Shown piece by piece: positions 1-7,334 of a DNA stretch of 64,000 bases (the stretch's first letter is position 1; each line of letters starts with the position of its first letter). A program made the translations under genes and the position numbers. This DNA comes from Paraflavitalea soli. Its GTDB lineage: Bacteria; Bacteroidota; Bacteroidia; Chitinophagales; Chitinophagaceae. The notes under the pieces are model-generated. The model was not told the origin of the DNA, ran no database searches, and saw only the letters and a list, made by a program, of their open reading frames with translations. The stretch spans positions 7,134,546 to 7,198,545 of the forward strand of contig NZ_CP032157.1 in assembly GCF_003555545.1 (NCBI RefSeq), in the 5' to 3' direction.

Positions 1-1
1 G

Positions 2-517
2 AACAATAAATATTGCCTCTGCTATCTGACCACCGCCAGGAATCTGCGCAAAAGCCACAATGATATCCAGGCGATGGAGAAAAATATCCTTCAAAAGAAT
101 CCATTCCTGGAAAAGATATTTTCCAATGCGCGGTTCCTGTATACAGAACCGCTCACTATTTCCCGGATATCCTTTAATAGAAAAAACCAGGTAGAGAACC
201 ATGTATTGATGATTGGTGATGCGGCTGGTATGATCACCCCGCTTTGTGGCAATGGCATGAGCATGGCTTTACATGGCAGTAAGCTGGCCTTTGAGGAGAT
301 CAGCCAGTTTATGAAAGGCCAGATTACACGCTATGAAATGGAGCTGCAATACACCCAGCAGTGGGAAAAGCAATTTGGCCGCCGCTTACAGACAGGACGA
401 TTGATCCAACGTTTTTTTGGTAGTGCATCTTTATCCAATTTCCTGATAACCGCCGTAAAACCTTTTCCGAAGTTCGTTGCCTTTTTGATAAGGCAAACGC
501 ACGGTAAACCTTTTTAG
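2..517 (+). CDS. FAD-dependent oxidoreductase, geranylgeranyl-reductase type (3' part only)
   Basis: The reading frame is open from the first bases of the window, so the N-terminal FAD-binding part lies upstream and only the last ~170 residues are seen. They contain GDAAGMITPLCGNGMSMAL, the second FAD-contact motif of the geranylgeranyl reductase / aromatic-ring hydroxylase-like flavoprotein family. The C-terminal region is helical, with a basic, hydrophobic tail. Members reduce or oxidise lipid or polyketide substrates; in Bacteroidota such genes often stand beside type III polyketide synthase and methyltransferase genes, but that context is outside this window, so the substrate is unknown. 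An internal ATG at 74 is not the real start. The next gene follows after 21 bp on the same strand, so co-transcription is possible. Confidence 0.75.
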   Translation, partial: NNKYCLCYLTTARNLRKSHNDIQAMEKNILQKNPFLEKIFSNARFLYTEPLTISRISFNRKNQVENHVLMIGDAAGMITPLCGNGMSMALHGSKLAFEEISQFMKGQITRYEMELQYTQQWEKQFGRRLQTGRLIQRFFGSASLSNFLITAVKPFPKFVAFLIRQTHGKPF

Positions 518-538
518 TAGCAACCTTTTTTTAGTAGC

Positions 539-1984
539 ATGTTCAAGACCTTACCTTTTTTGGCTGGGCTGTTAATGGTCCAGTTGGCCCTCGTTGCACA
601 GAATTATCATGCTGTGAACGGATCCTCCTTTGCAGGCAGTTTAGGCGTAGGTAATAATCCTGCTTCTATTGTGAATACGCCTTTTGCCTGGGATATAGAT
701 ATACTTTCTGTACAGGTAAAGCCGGCTACCAATGCGGTGACGCTTCATAATTATTCCCTTCTGTCTTTTGGTGGTACAGCAGAATACCAGTTTGATAAAG
801 GCTATTATGCCCGCTTTATGCAGGCCAATGCCAATGTGAACCTGCTCAATACGCGCATTGCGCTCAGCCGCCGGGCAGCCATTGCCGGAGGCATTAATAT
901 CCGGAGTTATTCAAATATCAAAACCAGCCCCTATGCTTTTGTGGATACGATGAAAAGCGCCCGGTCTTTCTTTCTCATGAACGGGGGCAATACCAATTAT
1001 AGTGCTGACCTGACAAGCAGCAGCTGGCTGGAATTGTTTGGCACCTATGCCCAAACTATTGTGGACAATGAACGCAGCCGCCTCAATGCAGGGATCACCG
1101 TACGGGTGTCCCGCGGCCTGTCGGGCGCACATGCCAAACTGGTGAGTGGGGAGGTGGAAAGGATCATAGAGAACGGACAGGAAAAATATGTACTGAAAGA
1201 TGCGGCCGCACGCTATGGCTATTCTGCCAATTTAGACGGTTGGAAGAAGGAGAAGGGATCGAATCAAAACCTGCAGGATTTTGTGCGGAATAGCGAAGGC
1301 GGGGCTTCTTTTGATGTGGGCGTGGAATACCTGATCAAACCTATGGTGATTGCCGATTTCAATGATCCTGCCGAACGCTACTACGATTACGACTGGAAGA
1401 TCGGTATTGCTATCTTGGATATCGGCTTCAATCAATACAAGTATAGCAACAACAGCCGCACCGTGCGGGGATTCAGGGGTGAGGTAACGGATATGGACCT
1501 CGATAAAAAATTCAACAACATCCACGGCATTGCCGGGTTTAATGATAGCCTGGCTACCATCGTGAACAGCATGGGCCGGTTGGCGGGCAATTTCAATGTG
1601 ATCAATCCTATGCGGGTGGTGGTCAATGTAGACAGGTATTTATTTGATGCTTTTTATATCAATGCGGATCTGTCCATCAACCTTTCTCCCCTGGCGGGCG
1701 ACCAACGCCTGTACGTAAAGGAAACCAACCTGCTGGCGGTGACACCCCGTTGGGAAACGCGCAACTGGGGATTTTATATGCCGGTATTGTACAATACGGA
1801 AAAGCAACTTCGGATAGGCGGGGCTGTAAAAGCAGGACCGCTGTTGCTGGGCATCCACAACTGGGCCACCCTGTTTGCCAAAAATCGTATGCAGAACGGA
1901 GGCGGCTACCTGGCTTTGGTGATCCGGGCCGGCCGCGACAGTCAGCACAAACGGGACCGCAAATACGATTGTCCGCCTTATTGA
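539..1984 (+). CDS. DUF5723-like outer-membrane beta-barrel protein
   Basis: A 481-aa protein with an N-terminal signal peptide (hydrophobic residues 4-20, ending near VAQ) and the early motif NNPASIVNTPFAWDI. This resembles the start of DUF5723 family proteins of Bacteroidota, where a conserved N/P-rich segment opens a predicted outer-membrane beta barrel. Many alternating hydrophobic/polar stretches with aromatic ends support a barrel (for example residues 75-120 and 355-450). There are no catalytic motifs. It begins 21 bp after the flavoprotein gene. The role is unknown; a surface or porin-like function is inference. The family assignment is from memory of the N-terminal signature and is moderately sure. 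Confidence 0.6.
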   Translation: MFKTLPFLAGLLMVQLALVAQNYHAVNGSSFAGSLGVGNNPASIVNTPFAWDIDILSVQVKPATNAVTLHNYSLLSFGGTAEYQFDKGYYARFMQANANVNLLNTRIALSRRAAIAGGINIRSYSNIKTSPYAFVDTMKSARSFFLMNGGNTNYSADLTSSSWLELFGTYAQTIVDNERSRLNAGITVRVSRGLSGAHAKLVSGEVERIIENGQEKYVLKDAAARYGYSANLDGWKKEKGSNQNLQDFVRNSEGGASFDVGVEYLIKPMVIADFNDPAERYYDYDWKIGIAILDIGFNQYKYSNNSRTVRGFRGEVTDMDLDKKFNNIHGIAGFNDSLATIVNSMGRLAGNFNVINPMRVVVNVDRYLFDAFYINADLSINLSPLAGDQRLYVKETNLLAVTPRWETRNWGFYMPVLYNTEKQLRIGGAVKAGPLLLGIHNWATLFAKNRMQNGGGYLALVIRAGRDSQHKRDRKYDCPPY

Positions 1985-2093
1985 CGATTCCCCCTTATTA
2001 ATTTTATTGGGTTGATTGTGAAAAAGGGTTATTTTTTGCATCTTGCAGGTAACCCCTTAGCAGGGTAGCCACTAACACCCTCAATTCATCATT

Positions 2094-2780
2094 ATGCGAT
2101 CCCGACAACTGCTGTTGACCATTCTTTTGGTAATGGCCATTACCAACCTCTATAGTCAGGTTTCCCTGAAAGATTATTCTACCAAGGTGAGTGACACCTG
2201 CTGGCGGGTGGATTATTATATACCGGCTGGTTCGCTAAACAAGGTAGAATCTTTTAAAGACAGAAAGAAGACAATAGCTCATGGCCGCTTTGTCTTTTAT
2301 GATGAAAAGGGATATGCAGACTCTACGGGGTTTTATGTAAATGGACAACGCAATGGCACCTGGTATTATTACAATAACAAAGGAAAAGTGCTGCTGTCGA
2401 GAGAATATGAGAACGGGATAGTAGTCAGTGAAAAGAAGCATGAACAGGAGCCCGAAGGGAAAGACAAATCACCTAAGCCAGGAGAGGTAGAATCGGAGTT
2501 TGAGGGCGGTCTGAAAGGCTGGCAACAATACCTCAACAGGAACCTTCGCTACCCGCGCGAAGCTATAATAGCTGGGATACAGGGAGAAGTACGGGTGGCT
2601 TTTGTAGTGAGTGCCGTAGGGGCCGTACAGGATATATGGATCATCAAATCGATAGACCGCTCACTAGACAAAGAAAGCGCCCGGCTATTGGAGGATTCTC
2701 CCAACTGGATACCTGCCGAACAGGATGGCCGAAGGGTGAAAAGTTACAAAATACAACCCATCAGGTACCGGACGCAGTAA
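2094..2780 (+). CDS. Secreted TonB C-terminal domain protein with MORN-like segment
   Basis: A 228-aa protein. Residues 1-21 form a signal peptide. Residues 65-110 (GRFVFYDEKGYADSTGF, NGQRNGTWYYYNNKGKVLLS) look like toxin/MORN-type 'antitoxin YwqK' beta-hairpin repeats, common in Bacteroidota. Residues 145-226 form a TonB C-terminal domain: an F-x-GG start, a YP-x-EA motif (YPREAIIAGIQGEVRVAFVV) and the closing IPAEQDGRRVKSYKIQPIRY. Unlike classical TonB there is no proline-rich spacer or N-terminal anchor after signal removal, so it is a periplasmic or lipid-free relative rather than a clear energy transducer. It stands alone: 109 bp separate it from the gene before and 92 bp from the next start. 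Confidence 0.7.
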   Translation: MRSRQLLLTILLVMAITNLYSQVSLKDYSTKVSDTCWRVDYYIPAGSLNKVESFKDRKKTIAHGRFVFYDEKGYADSTGFYVNGQRNGTWYYYNNKGKVLLSREYENGIVVSEKKHEQEPEGKDKSPKPGEVESEFEGGLKGWQQYLNRNLRYPREAIIAGIQGEVRVAFVVSAVGAVQDIWIIKSIDRSLDKESARLLEDSPNWIPAEQDGRRVKSYKIQPIRYRTQ

Positions 2781-2823
2781 CATGTAGGTGCACAAGGCCA
2801 TGGGTTCTATATTTTCAATAATA

Positions 2824-2854
2824 TTTGAAACTTCAGAAATGGGGCGTATCTTTA
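2824..2854 (+). promoter_or_regulatory. Bacteroidota-type promoter for the GbsR/MarR gene
   Basis: TTTG at 2824-2827, 19 bp, then TATCTTTA at 2847-2854, one base off the TAnnTTTG -7 box. Transcription would begin near 2861, giving a very short leader before the ATG at 2873. The promoter covers the upstream in-frame TTG at 2825, which therefore cannot be the start codon. Confidence 0.6.
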
Positions 2855-2872
2855 CACCTGAAACGATCGTCT

Positions 2873-3379
2873 ATGAAGTTGAGTGAAGCCAAACATCAGT
2901 TTATCGACTCCTGGGGTTCCTTTGGAACGCACTGGGGTATTAACCGCACCATGGCGCAGATACATGCCCTGTTGCTGGTAAGTCCCGATCCGCTGAGCCA
3001 GGATGATATCATGGAGCAGTTGAGTGTGAGCAGGGGCAATGTGAACATGAATATCAGGGACCTGATAGACTGGGCGCTGGTACAGCGTACCAGCATTCCG
3101 GGTGAACGCAGGGAATATTTTGTAGCGGAGAAGGATATCTGGAAAGTGGCCACCACCATCATCAAAGAGCGAAAGCGCCGGGAGCTTGATCCTATGCTGA
3201 AACTGATGGACCAGTTGACGGCTATAGAGGGCGATAAGAAAGATAAGGAAGTGAAGCAGTTTGTGGAAACGATGCAGGGTATTAAACGTTTTGGCGACAA
3301 GGCGGATAAGATGCTGGATGTATTGGTAAAGGCCGATGAGAACTGGTTTGTAGGTAGCCTGATGAAGTTCTTTAAATAA
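2873..3379 (+). CDS. GbsR/MarR-family transcriptional regulator
   Basis: A 168-aa winged-helix regulator when started at the ATG at 2873; a longer frame with a TTG start at 2825 is excluded by the promoter that overlaps it. The helix-turn-helix lies at about residues 35-85 (MAQIHALLLVSPDPLSQDDI, then LSVSRGNVNMNIRDLIDWAL), matching the GbsR subgroup of MarR regulators, in which S-R-G-N-V-x-M-N is characteristic. The C-terminal half is charged and helical, probably for dimerisation. The ligand is unknown. The following membrane-protein gene begins 8 bp after the stop and is probably co-transcribed, so it may be the partner or target of this regulator. Confidence 0.8.
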   Translation: MKLSEAKHQFIDSWGSFGTHWGINRTMAQIHALLLVSPDPLSQDDIMEQLSVSRGNVNMNIRDLIDWALVQRTSIPGERREYFVAEKDIWKVATTIIKERKRRELDPMLKLMDQLTAIEGDKKDKEVKQFVETMQGIKRFGDKADKMLDVLVKADENWFVGSLMKFFK

Positions 3380-3387
3380 CAGGTTGT

Positions 3388-3786
3388 ATGAAATCATTCA
3401 AAAGTATAGATTGTGCTATCCAGGGCGTATTGATTGTGTTGGGTTTTATGATGGGACTTTGGTCGGGTGAAATGTTGAGCGACATGACCTTTTTTACAGG
3501 TTATTTCCTCGTGGGCGGCTGGCAGCTGATCAGTGTGATCGTGCACTTTTTTTACGACCCGCCTTATAAAACACTCATGCGCAGGATCTACCTCTATACA
3601 TTGGGCGTCGTGATCCTCGCCCTGGTGGTATCACTTCCGGCAGATGGAATTATTACCATGTTGTTTGTGCTCTTGTTCTTCTCGCCCATCATGGCCGTGT
3701 ATTACCTGATCACCTGTATTAGAGAAACCCAACAGCTGTCGCTGATCATGGCACAGGCTGTCAATCCTGATAAACTGCCAGGTTGA
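3388..3786 (+). CDS. Hypothetical four-helix membrane protein
   Basis: A 132-aa protein with four predicted membrane helices (about residues 10-27, 33-53, 67-83 and 88-108) separated by short loops, one of which is basic (FYDPPYKTLMRR). No conserved enzyme motif is seen and the family is not recognised. It is downstream of the GbsR/MarR gene with an 8-bp gap and is followed by a hairpin terminator, so the pair forms a two-gene operon. A small regulator-membrane protein pair suggests sensing or transport of a small compound, but that is inference only. Confidence 0.7.
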   Translation: MKSFKSIDCAIQGVLIVLGFMMGLWSGEMLSDMTFFTGYFLVGGWQLISVIVHFFYDPPYKTLMRRIYLYTLGVVILALVVSLPADGIITMLFVLLFFSPIMAVYYLITCIRETQQLSLIMAQAVNPDKLPG

Positions 3787-3816
3787 GCAGGCGACAGGTA
3801 AAACAACAGATCATAA

Positions 3817-3836
3817 ACCGGGCAACCGGTCTTTTT
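3817..3836 (+). terminator. Rho-independent terminator
   Basis: ACCGG / CCGGT stem closed by a GCAA tetraloop and followed by C and six T, located 30 bp after the membrane-protein stop codon. It ends the GbsR two-gene operon. Confidence 0.65.
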
Positions 3837-3868
3837 TATACCGTATTATTTCAGTTATTTCTGAAAAT

Positions 3869-4969
3869 ATGAAAAACAAGAAAATAATCATTGCGGGAGG
3901 TACTGGTTTTATCGGTCAGGCAATGGCGCAGTATTTTGGAAAAGACAACCATGTGGTCATCCTCACCCGCCAATCGGTCAACGGCCACAATAACAATCCC
4001 AATCGTTTGCTAAAAGCCTCCGATGGTTATAATGTAACTTATTGGCGATGGGATGGCAAGCACGTAGAGCAACATTGGCTCAATGATATAGAAGATTGTG
4101 ATGTAGTAATCAACCTGGCGGGGAAATCGGTGAATTGCCGGTACAATGAGCGTAATAAACAGGAAGTGCTGGCGAGCAGGGTAGATGCTACCCAGGCTAT
4201 TGGTCAGGCCATACGCCACGCTAAAAATCCCCCGCAGTTATGGATCAATGCTGCATCAGCTACCATTTACCGTCATGCGATGGACAGGCCACAGGAAGAA
4301 GAGAATGGGGAGATCAGCGACCTGAAGCAGGATAACATGCCCTATTCATTCCTCGACAGGCTGCGTTACCGGTGGAAGAAGGCGAGGGCAACCTTATTGC
4401 ATGGAAAGAATTCAGCATCCTATCAAATGCTGAACAAAGACTTTTCGGTTGGCATTTGCCAGCAGTGGGAACAAACCTTTTTTGAGGAGCATACACCTGC
4501 TACCCGTAAGGTGGCGTTGCGGGCGGCCATTACATTGGGAGCAGGTGGCGTGATGGTGCCTTACTTCAACCTGCTGAAGGCAGGGCTGGGCGGCTACCAG
4601 GGAAATGGCCGGCAAATGTACAGTTGGATCCATGAAGAAGACCTGTGCCGGATAGTGGAATGGTGCTATGATCACCCGGAAGCGGAAGGCGTATACAATT
4701 GTGCAGCTCCTAACCCGGTCACCAATACTGATTTTATGCGCACCTTGCGCAGGGCTACCGGCCATAAGTTTGGGTTGCCCGCTTTTACCTGGATGCTGGA
4801 GCTGGGGGCAGGATTGATAGGCACAGAATCGGAGCTGGTACTGAAGAGCCGCTGGGTATTGCCCGGCAGGTTGTTGAGGTCGGGGTTCCGGTTTAAATAC
4901 TTACAGGCCGATGAAGCCTTGCAGGATATTGTGCGTAAGACGCCGAGGAAGAAATATCATTTGTTCTAA
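3869..4969 (+). CDS. TIGR01777-family NAD(P)-dependent epimerase (YfcH-like)
   Basis: A 366-aa extended SDR protein. Residues 5-16 (IIIAGGTGFIGQ) form the GxxGxxG dinucleotide-binding loop. DVVINLAGKSVNCRY and the WINAASATIYRHA segment follow in the order of the TIGR01777/YfcH family. The C-terminal ~55 residues (LPAFTWMLELGAGLIGTESELVLKSR) match the DUF1731 tail with its ES-LVL-S-R signature. It is longer than the usual ~300 residues because of a polar insert at about residues 135-195. The family is widespread but its substrate is unknown. It is monocistronic: a terminator lies before it and a repeat-bearing gap after it. Confidence 0.85.
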   Translation: MKNKKIIIAGGTGFIGQAMAQYFGKDNHVVILTRQSVNGHNNNPNRLLKASDGYNVTYWRWDGKHVEQHWLNDIEDCDVVINLAGKSVNCRYNERNKQEVLASRVDATQAIGQAIRHAKNPPQLWINAASATIYRHAMDRPQEEENGEISDLKQDNMPYSFLDRLRYRWKKARATLLHGKNSASYQMLNKDFSVGICQQWEQTFFEEHTPATRKVALRAAITLGAGGVMVPYFNLLKAGLGGYQGNGRQMYSWIHEEDLCRIVEWCYDHPEAEGVYNCAAPNPVTNTDFMRTLRRATGHKFGLPAFTWMLELGAGLIGTESELVLKSRWVLPGRLLRSGFRFKYLQADEALQDIVRKTPRKKYHLF

Positions 4970-5015
4970 AAAGGCAACGAGGCACAAGGCATAGAGGCAA
5001 CGAGGGAAAAGGGGC
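4970..5015. repeat. Heptad-type intergenic repeat, AGGCAAC family
   Basis: Directly after the epimerase stop codon the sequence repeats AGGCA every 7-8 bases (AGGCAACG, AGGCACA, AGGCATA, AGGCAACG). Similar units occur in opposite orientation at 41013-41055. No coding potential is seen. Confidence 0.6.
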
Positions 5016-5108
5016 CGGGAGCAGTAGACAGCTTGGGGCCGGACTCAGCAGGACAGCCGACATCAAACCAAATAACCGCTATATTCGTTATAATATAAAG
5101 CATTCAGC

Positions 5109-5477
5109 ATGGGCACAGCTAAAAAGACAGTAGTATTGGGTGCATCAGACAATCCGGAACGTTATAGTTTCCTGGCAATTAACAGGCTACGGGCCAATAA
5201 CCATCCGGTAGTGGCTATCGGGCGTAAGCAGGCCAAGGTGGCAGATGTACAGGTAGAAACTGAACAAAAGCCCGTTGAAGCCGTAGATACCGTGACGTTG
5301 TACCTGAATCCCGCTCACCAAAAAGAGTACTACGACTATATCTTTTCCCTGCATCCTAAGCGCATTATCTTCAATCCCGGCGCCGAAAATGAAGAACTGG
5401 CTACACTGGCTAAAGAAAAAGGGATACAGCCTATGGAGGCCTGTACGCTCGTTTTATTGAGTACGGGGCAGTTTTAA
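5109..5477 (+). CDS. CoA-binding domain protein
   Basis: A 122-aa single-domain Rossmann protein of the CoA_binding_2 type. The N-terminal VVLGASDNPERYSFLAINRL carries the G-A-S-x-N-P-x-R-Y nucleotide-binding loop of the family, and the end has FNPGAENEEL and a closing EACTLVLLSTGQF strand. These proteins bind CoA or a related nucleotide; the biological role is generally unknown. The gene stands alone between two repeat-bearing spacers. Length and motif order are normal for the family. Confidence 0.85.
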   Translation: MGTAKKTVVLGASDNPERYSFLAINRLRANNHPVVAIGRKQAKVADVQVETEQKPVEAVDTVTLYLNPAHQKEYYDYIFSLHPKRIIFNPGAENEELATLAKEKGIQPMEACTLVLLSTGQF

Positions 5478-5881
5478 CCCCGCAGCCGGCAATCAGCAGT
5501 CGGCAATGCACGGGCGTTTACCGGGTGCGTTGGGCATTAAAATAAAATTAAGGAGCCCATAAAATAACTGTTTCTCCCGGTCGTTTATGATTCTGACCCT
5601 GCTATTCTATTCCATTGTTTTGATCGTACCCTTCTATCCAATTCCTGATCGTTTAAATTAATAACGTGTATGAAAAACCTTTACACTACAAGGTTCTCAT
5701 CATCCCATTTTATTGTTTATTAATCCATCACTATACATCCGGCACAGATAACCCTGTGCGGACGAGATAACCGTACTTTTTTGGTTTAAATCACGAAATC
5801 CCTACCCTGCATGTGGGTTGTTCTGCTGGCCGGAACAGCCCATTCCTTTTAATTGGTAACGATGTATTAACACCCTGCCTT
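5478..5881. repeat. Non-coding gap with heptad repeat (5482-5510)
   Basis: At 5482-5510 the heptads CGGCAAT, CAGCAGT, CGGCAAT occur in a row, a family seen again at 19568-19602 and 19722-19745. A weak imperfect hairpin (GGGTTGTTC / GGAACAGCCC) lies near 5815-5842. Otherwise the gap is AT-rich and no gene or RNA was recognised. Confidence 0.5.
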
Positions 5882-5913
5882 TTTGGTAAAGCAGTGCTTT
5901 TTCGGTAAATTCG
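5882..5913 (+). promoter_or_regulatory. Promoter for the YkuK-like gene
   Basis: TTTG at 5882-5885, 20 bp, then TAAATTCG at 5906-5913, one base from TAnnTTTG. The -7 element lies within a small inverted repeat (TTTTTCG / CGAAAAA), 16 bp before the ATG at 5930. Confidence 0.5.
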
Positions 5914-5929
5914 AAAAACCCATTTCAAT

Positions 5930-6403
5930 ATGATCTGGAGAAAATTTAACGGCGATCCGCTCGACTTACCCATTTTTGATGCTGTGGAAGCAGCCATCAA
6001 ACGCGAAAGCGACAAAGGCTATCACCTCAAAGTTTGCATTGGTACCGACTCACAGGTAAAAGGTTCCGACACTGAATTTGCTACGGTTATTGTCTTCCTG
6101 CGGGAGGGACATGGAGGTTTCATGTTCATTCACAACGAGAAGACAAAACTGCAATATTCTATTAAGGAGCGTATGCTGGTGGAGGTAGCCAAAAGCATTG
6201 AAATTGCTTATGAACTTTGCCATCTTTTTACAGCGTATGATGTTGACATGGAAGTTCATGCCGATATTAATACCAACCCGCATTTCAAAAGTAATGATGC
6301 GTTGAAAGAGGCCATGGGGTATATACTGGGAATGGGCTTTGCCTTCAAGGCCAAACCGGAAGCCTTTGCCAGCAGTAGCTGTGCCAACAAGGTAGTTAAC
6401 TAA
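5930..6403 (+). CDS. YkuK/DUF458-family RNase H-like protein
   Basis: A 157-aa protein. The motif CIGTDSQVKGSDTEFATVIV and the later VHADINTNPHFKSNDALKEA correspond to the DUF458/YkuK family, which has a predicted RNase H-like fold. The acidic residues in GTDSQ and HADIN are the likely metal-site candidates. Function is undetermined; in Bacillus, ykuK is an uncharacterised gene linked to stress. The full expected length is present. The gene has its own promoter and a strong terminator, so it is a single-gene transcript facing the convergent engB gene. Confidence 0.8.
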   Translation: MIWRKFNGDPLDLPIFDAVEAAIKRESDKGYHLKVCIGTDSQVKGSDTEFATVIVFLREGHGGFMFIHNEKTKLQYSIKERMLVEVAKSIEIAYELCHLFTAYDVDMEVHADINTNPHFKSNDALKEAMGYILGMGFAFKAKPEAFASSSCANKVVN

Positions 6404-6435
6404 AAACCCTCGCTGCTACAGTCGGGGGTTTTTTA
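6402..6435 (+). terminator. Rho-independent terminator
   Basis: AAAACCCTCG pairs with CGGGGGTTTT around an 8-10 nt loop, followed by further T. It overlaps the stop codon of the YkuK-like gene and can act in both directions between this gene and convergent engB. Confidence 0.75.
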
Positions 6436-6498
6436 ATGTAAAGTTGTGACGTACACACAGCTAAAGGCCTTGTCACCTTATAATATTCGGGAAAGCCA

Positions 6499-7152
6499 TC
6501 AATTGGCGTCTTGCTCTTTCACGGCTGTGTTGCACTGATCTATAAACAGCAATATCTTATCTCTTCCCATTTTTTTGATAGCGCTCGTTACAAAACTTTG
6601 AGGCAGGAATTGCCAGGTCTTGCGCATAGCATCCAGGAATGCTTTTACATTCTTGCTTACTTCCTTCTGTGATTCCTTATCGGCTTTGGTAAATACGATA
6701 CAAAAGGGCAGTTCCCAGGCCCCCAGTTGATTGATAAAATCAAGGTCTACCTTTTGGGGTGCATGCCGGCTATCGATCAGCACGAAAATATTAACAAGGT
6801 TCTCCCGCTTACGCAGGTAATTCTCGATCATGGTCTCCCATTGCTTACGCTGGCTCTGCGATACTTTGGCAAAGCCATACCCTGGCAGATCCACCAGGTA
6901 CCAGGGCGTGGTCTGTGTTTTACCGGGTACATGCTTATCGGGCAGGCTTTCCACTTCAAAATGGTTGATAAGCTGTGTCTTGCCGGGTGTGCCCGAGGTC
7001 TTGGCCAGCTTCTGGTTATCCACCAGCATATTGATGAGTGAGGACTTGCCCACATTGCTGCGGCCAATGAAAGCATATTCCGGTCTGTCTGGTTTGGGAC
7101 ATTGCTGGAAATCCGGACTGCTGATGAGGTATTTGGCAGATTTGATGATCAT
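6499..7152 (-). CDS. engB: Ribosome-biogenesis GTPase EngB (YihA/YsxC)
   Basis: A 217-aa GTPase needed for maturation of the large ribosomal subunit. Motifs with M1 at 7152: G1 GRSNVGKS (30-37), the G2 region TSGTPGKTQ (52-60), G3 DLPGYGFAKV (88-97) and G4 FTKADK. The frame continues 30 codons further upstream, but the added segment is not family-like and the start at MIIKSAKYL gives the normal EngB N-terminus, so 7152 is chosen. On the minus strand TATCTTGC lies ~10 nt before this ATG and may be a -7 element. The C-terminus (KDKILLFIDQC) is typical. It is monocistronic. Confidence 0.95.
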   Translation of the reverse strand: MIIKSAKYLISSPDFQQCPKPDRPEYAFIGRSNVGKSSLINMLVDNQKLAKTSGTPGKTQLINHFEVESLPDKHVPGKTQTTPWYLVDLPGYGFAKVSQSQRKQWETMIENYLRKRENLVNIFVLIDSRHAPQKVDLDFINQLGAWELPFCIVFTKADKESQKEVSKNVKAFLDAMRKTWQFLPQSFVTSAIKKMGRDKILLFIDQCNTAVKEQDAN

Positions 7153-7249
7153 GATAGGGCGCAAGATACGGAATACATTACCAACGGGTATTTCTGCATA
7201 GTGTGGCCGGTAAATGAAGTAAAAGAAAAGCGGTGCAGGCACAAACCGG

Positions 7250-7269
7250 CAATTAAAGAAATTTAATTG
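7250..7269. promoter_or_regulatory. Inverted repeat between engB and the phosphoesterase gene
   Basis: Perfect 8-bp arms CAATTAAA / TTTAATTG around GAAA, in the divergent intergenic region, 65 bp before the phosphoesterase start. It could be an operator or a hairpin; nothing else supports a specific regulator. Confidence 0.35.
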
Positions 7270-7334
7270 TGAAGCACTGCCTGTTCACGTTGTTGCAGCT
7301 ATTGATGGCATACAAAAAATACTAAATTGCCTGC

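Noticed and set aside
2825-2872. TTG start giving a GbsR protein 16 residues longer
   Set aside because: The TTG lies in the -33 element of a good promoter whose transcript would start after it.
7153-7242. Upstream start for engB giving 247 residues
   Set aside because: The added 30 residues are not found in EngB proteins; MIIKSAKYL is the usual beginning.
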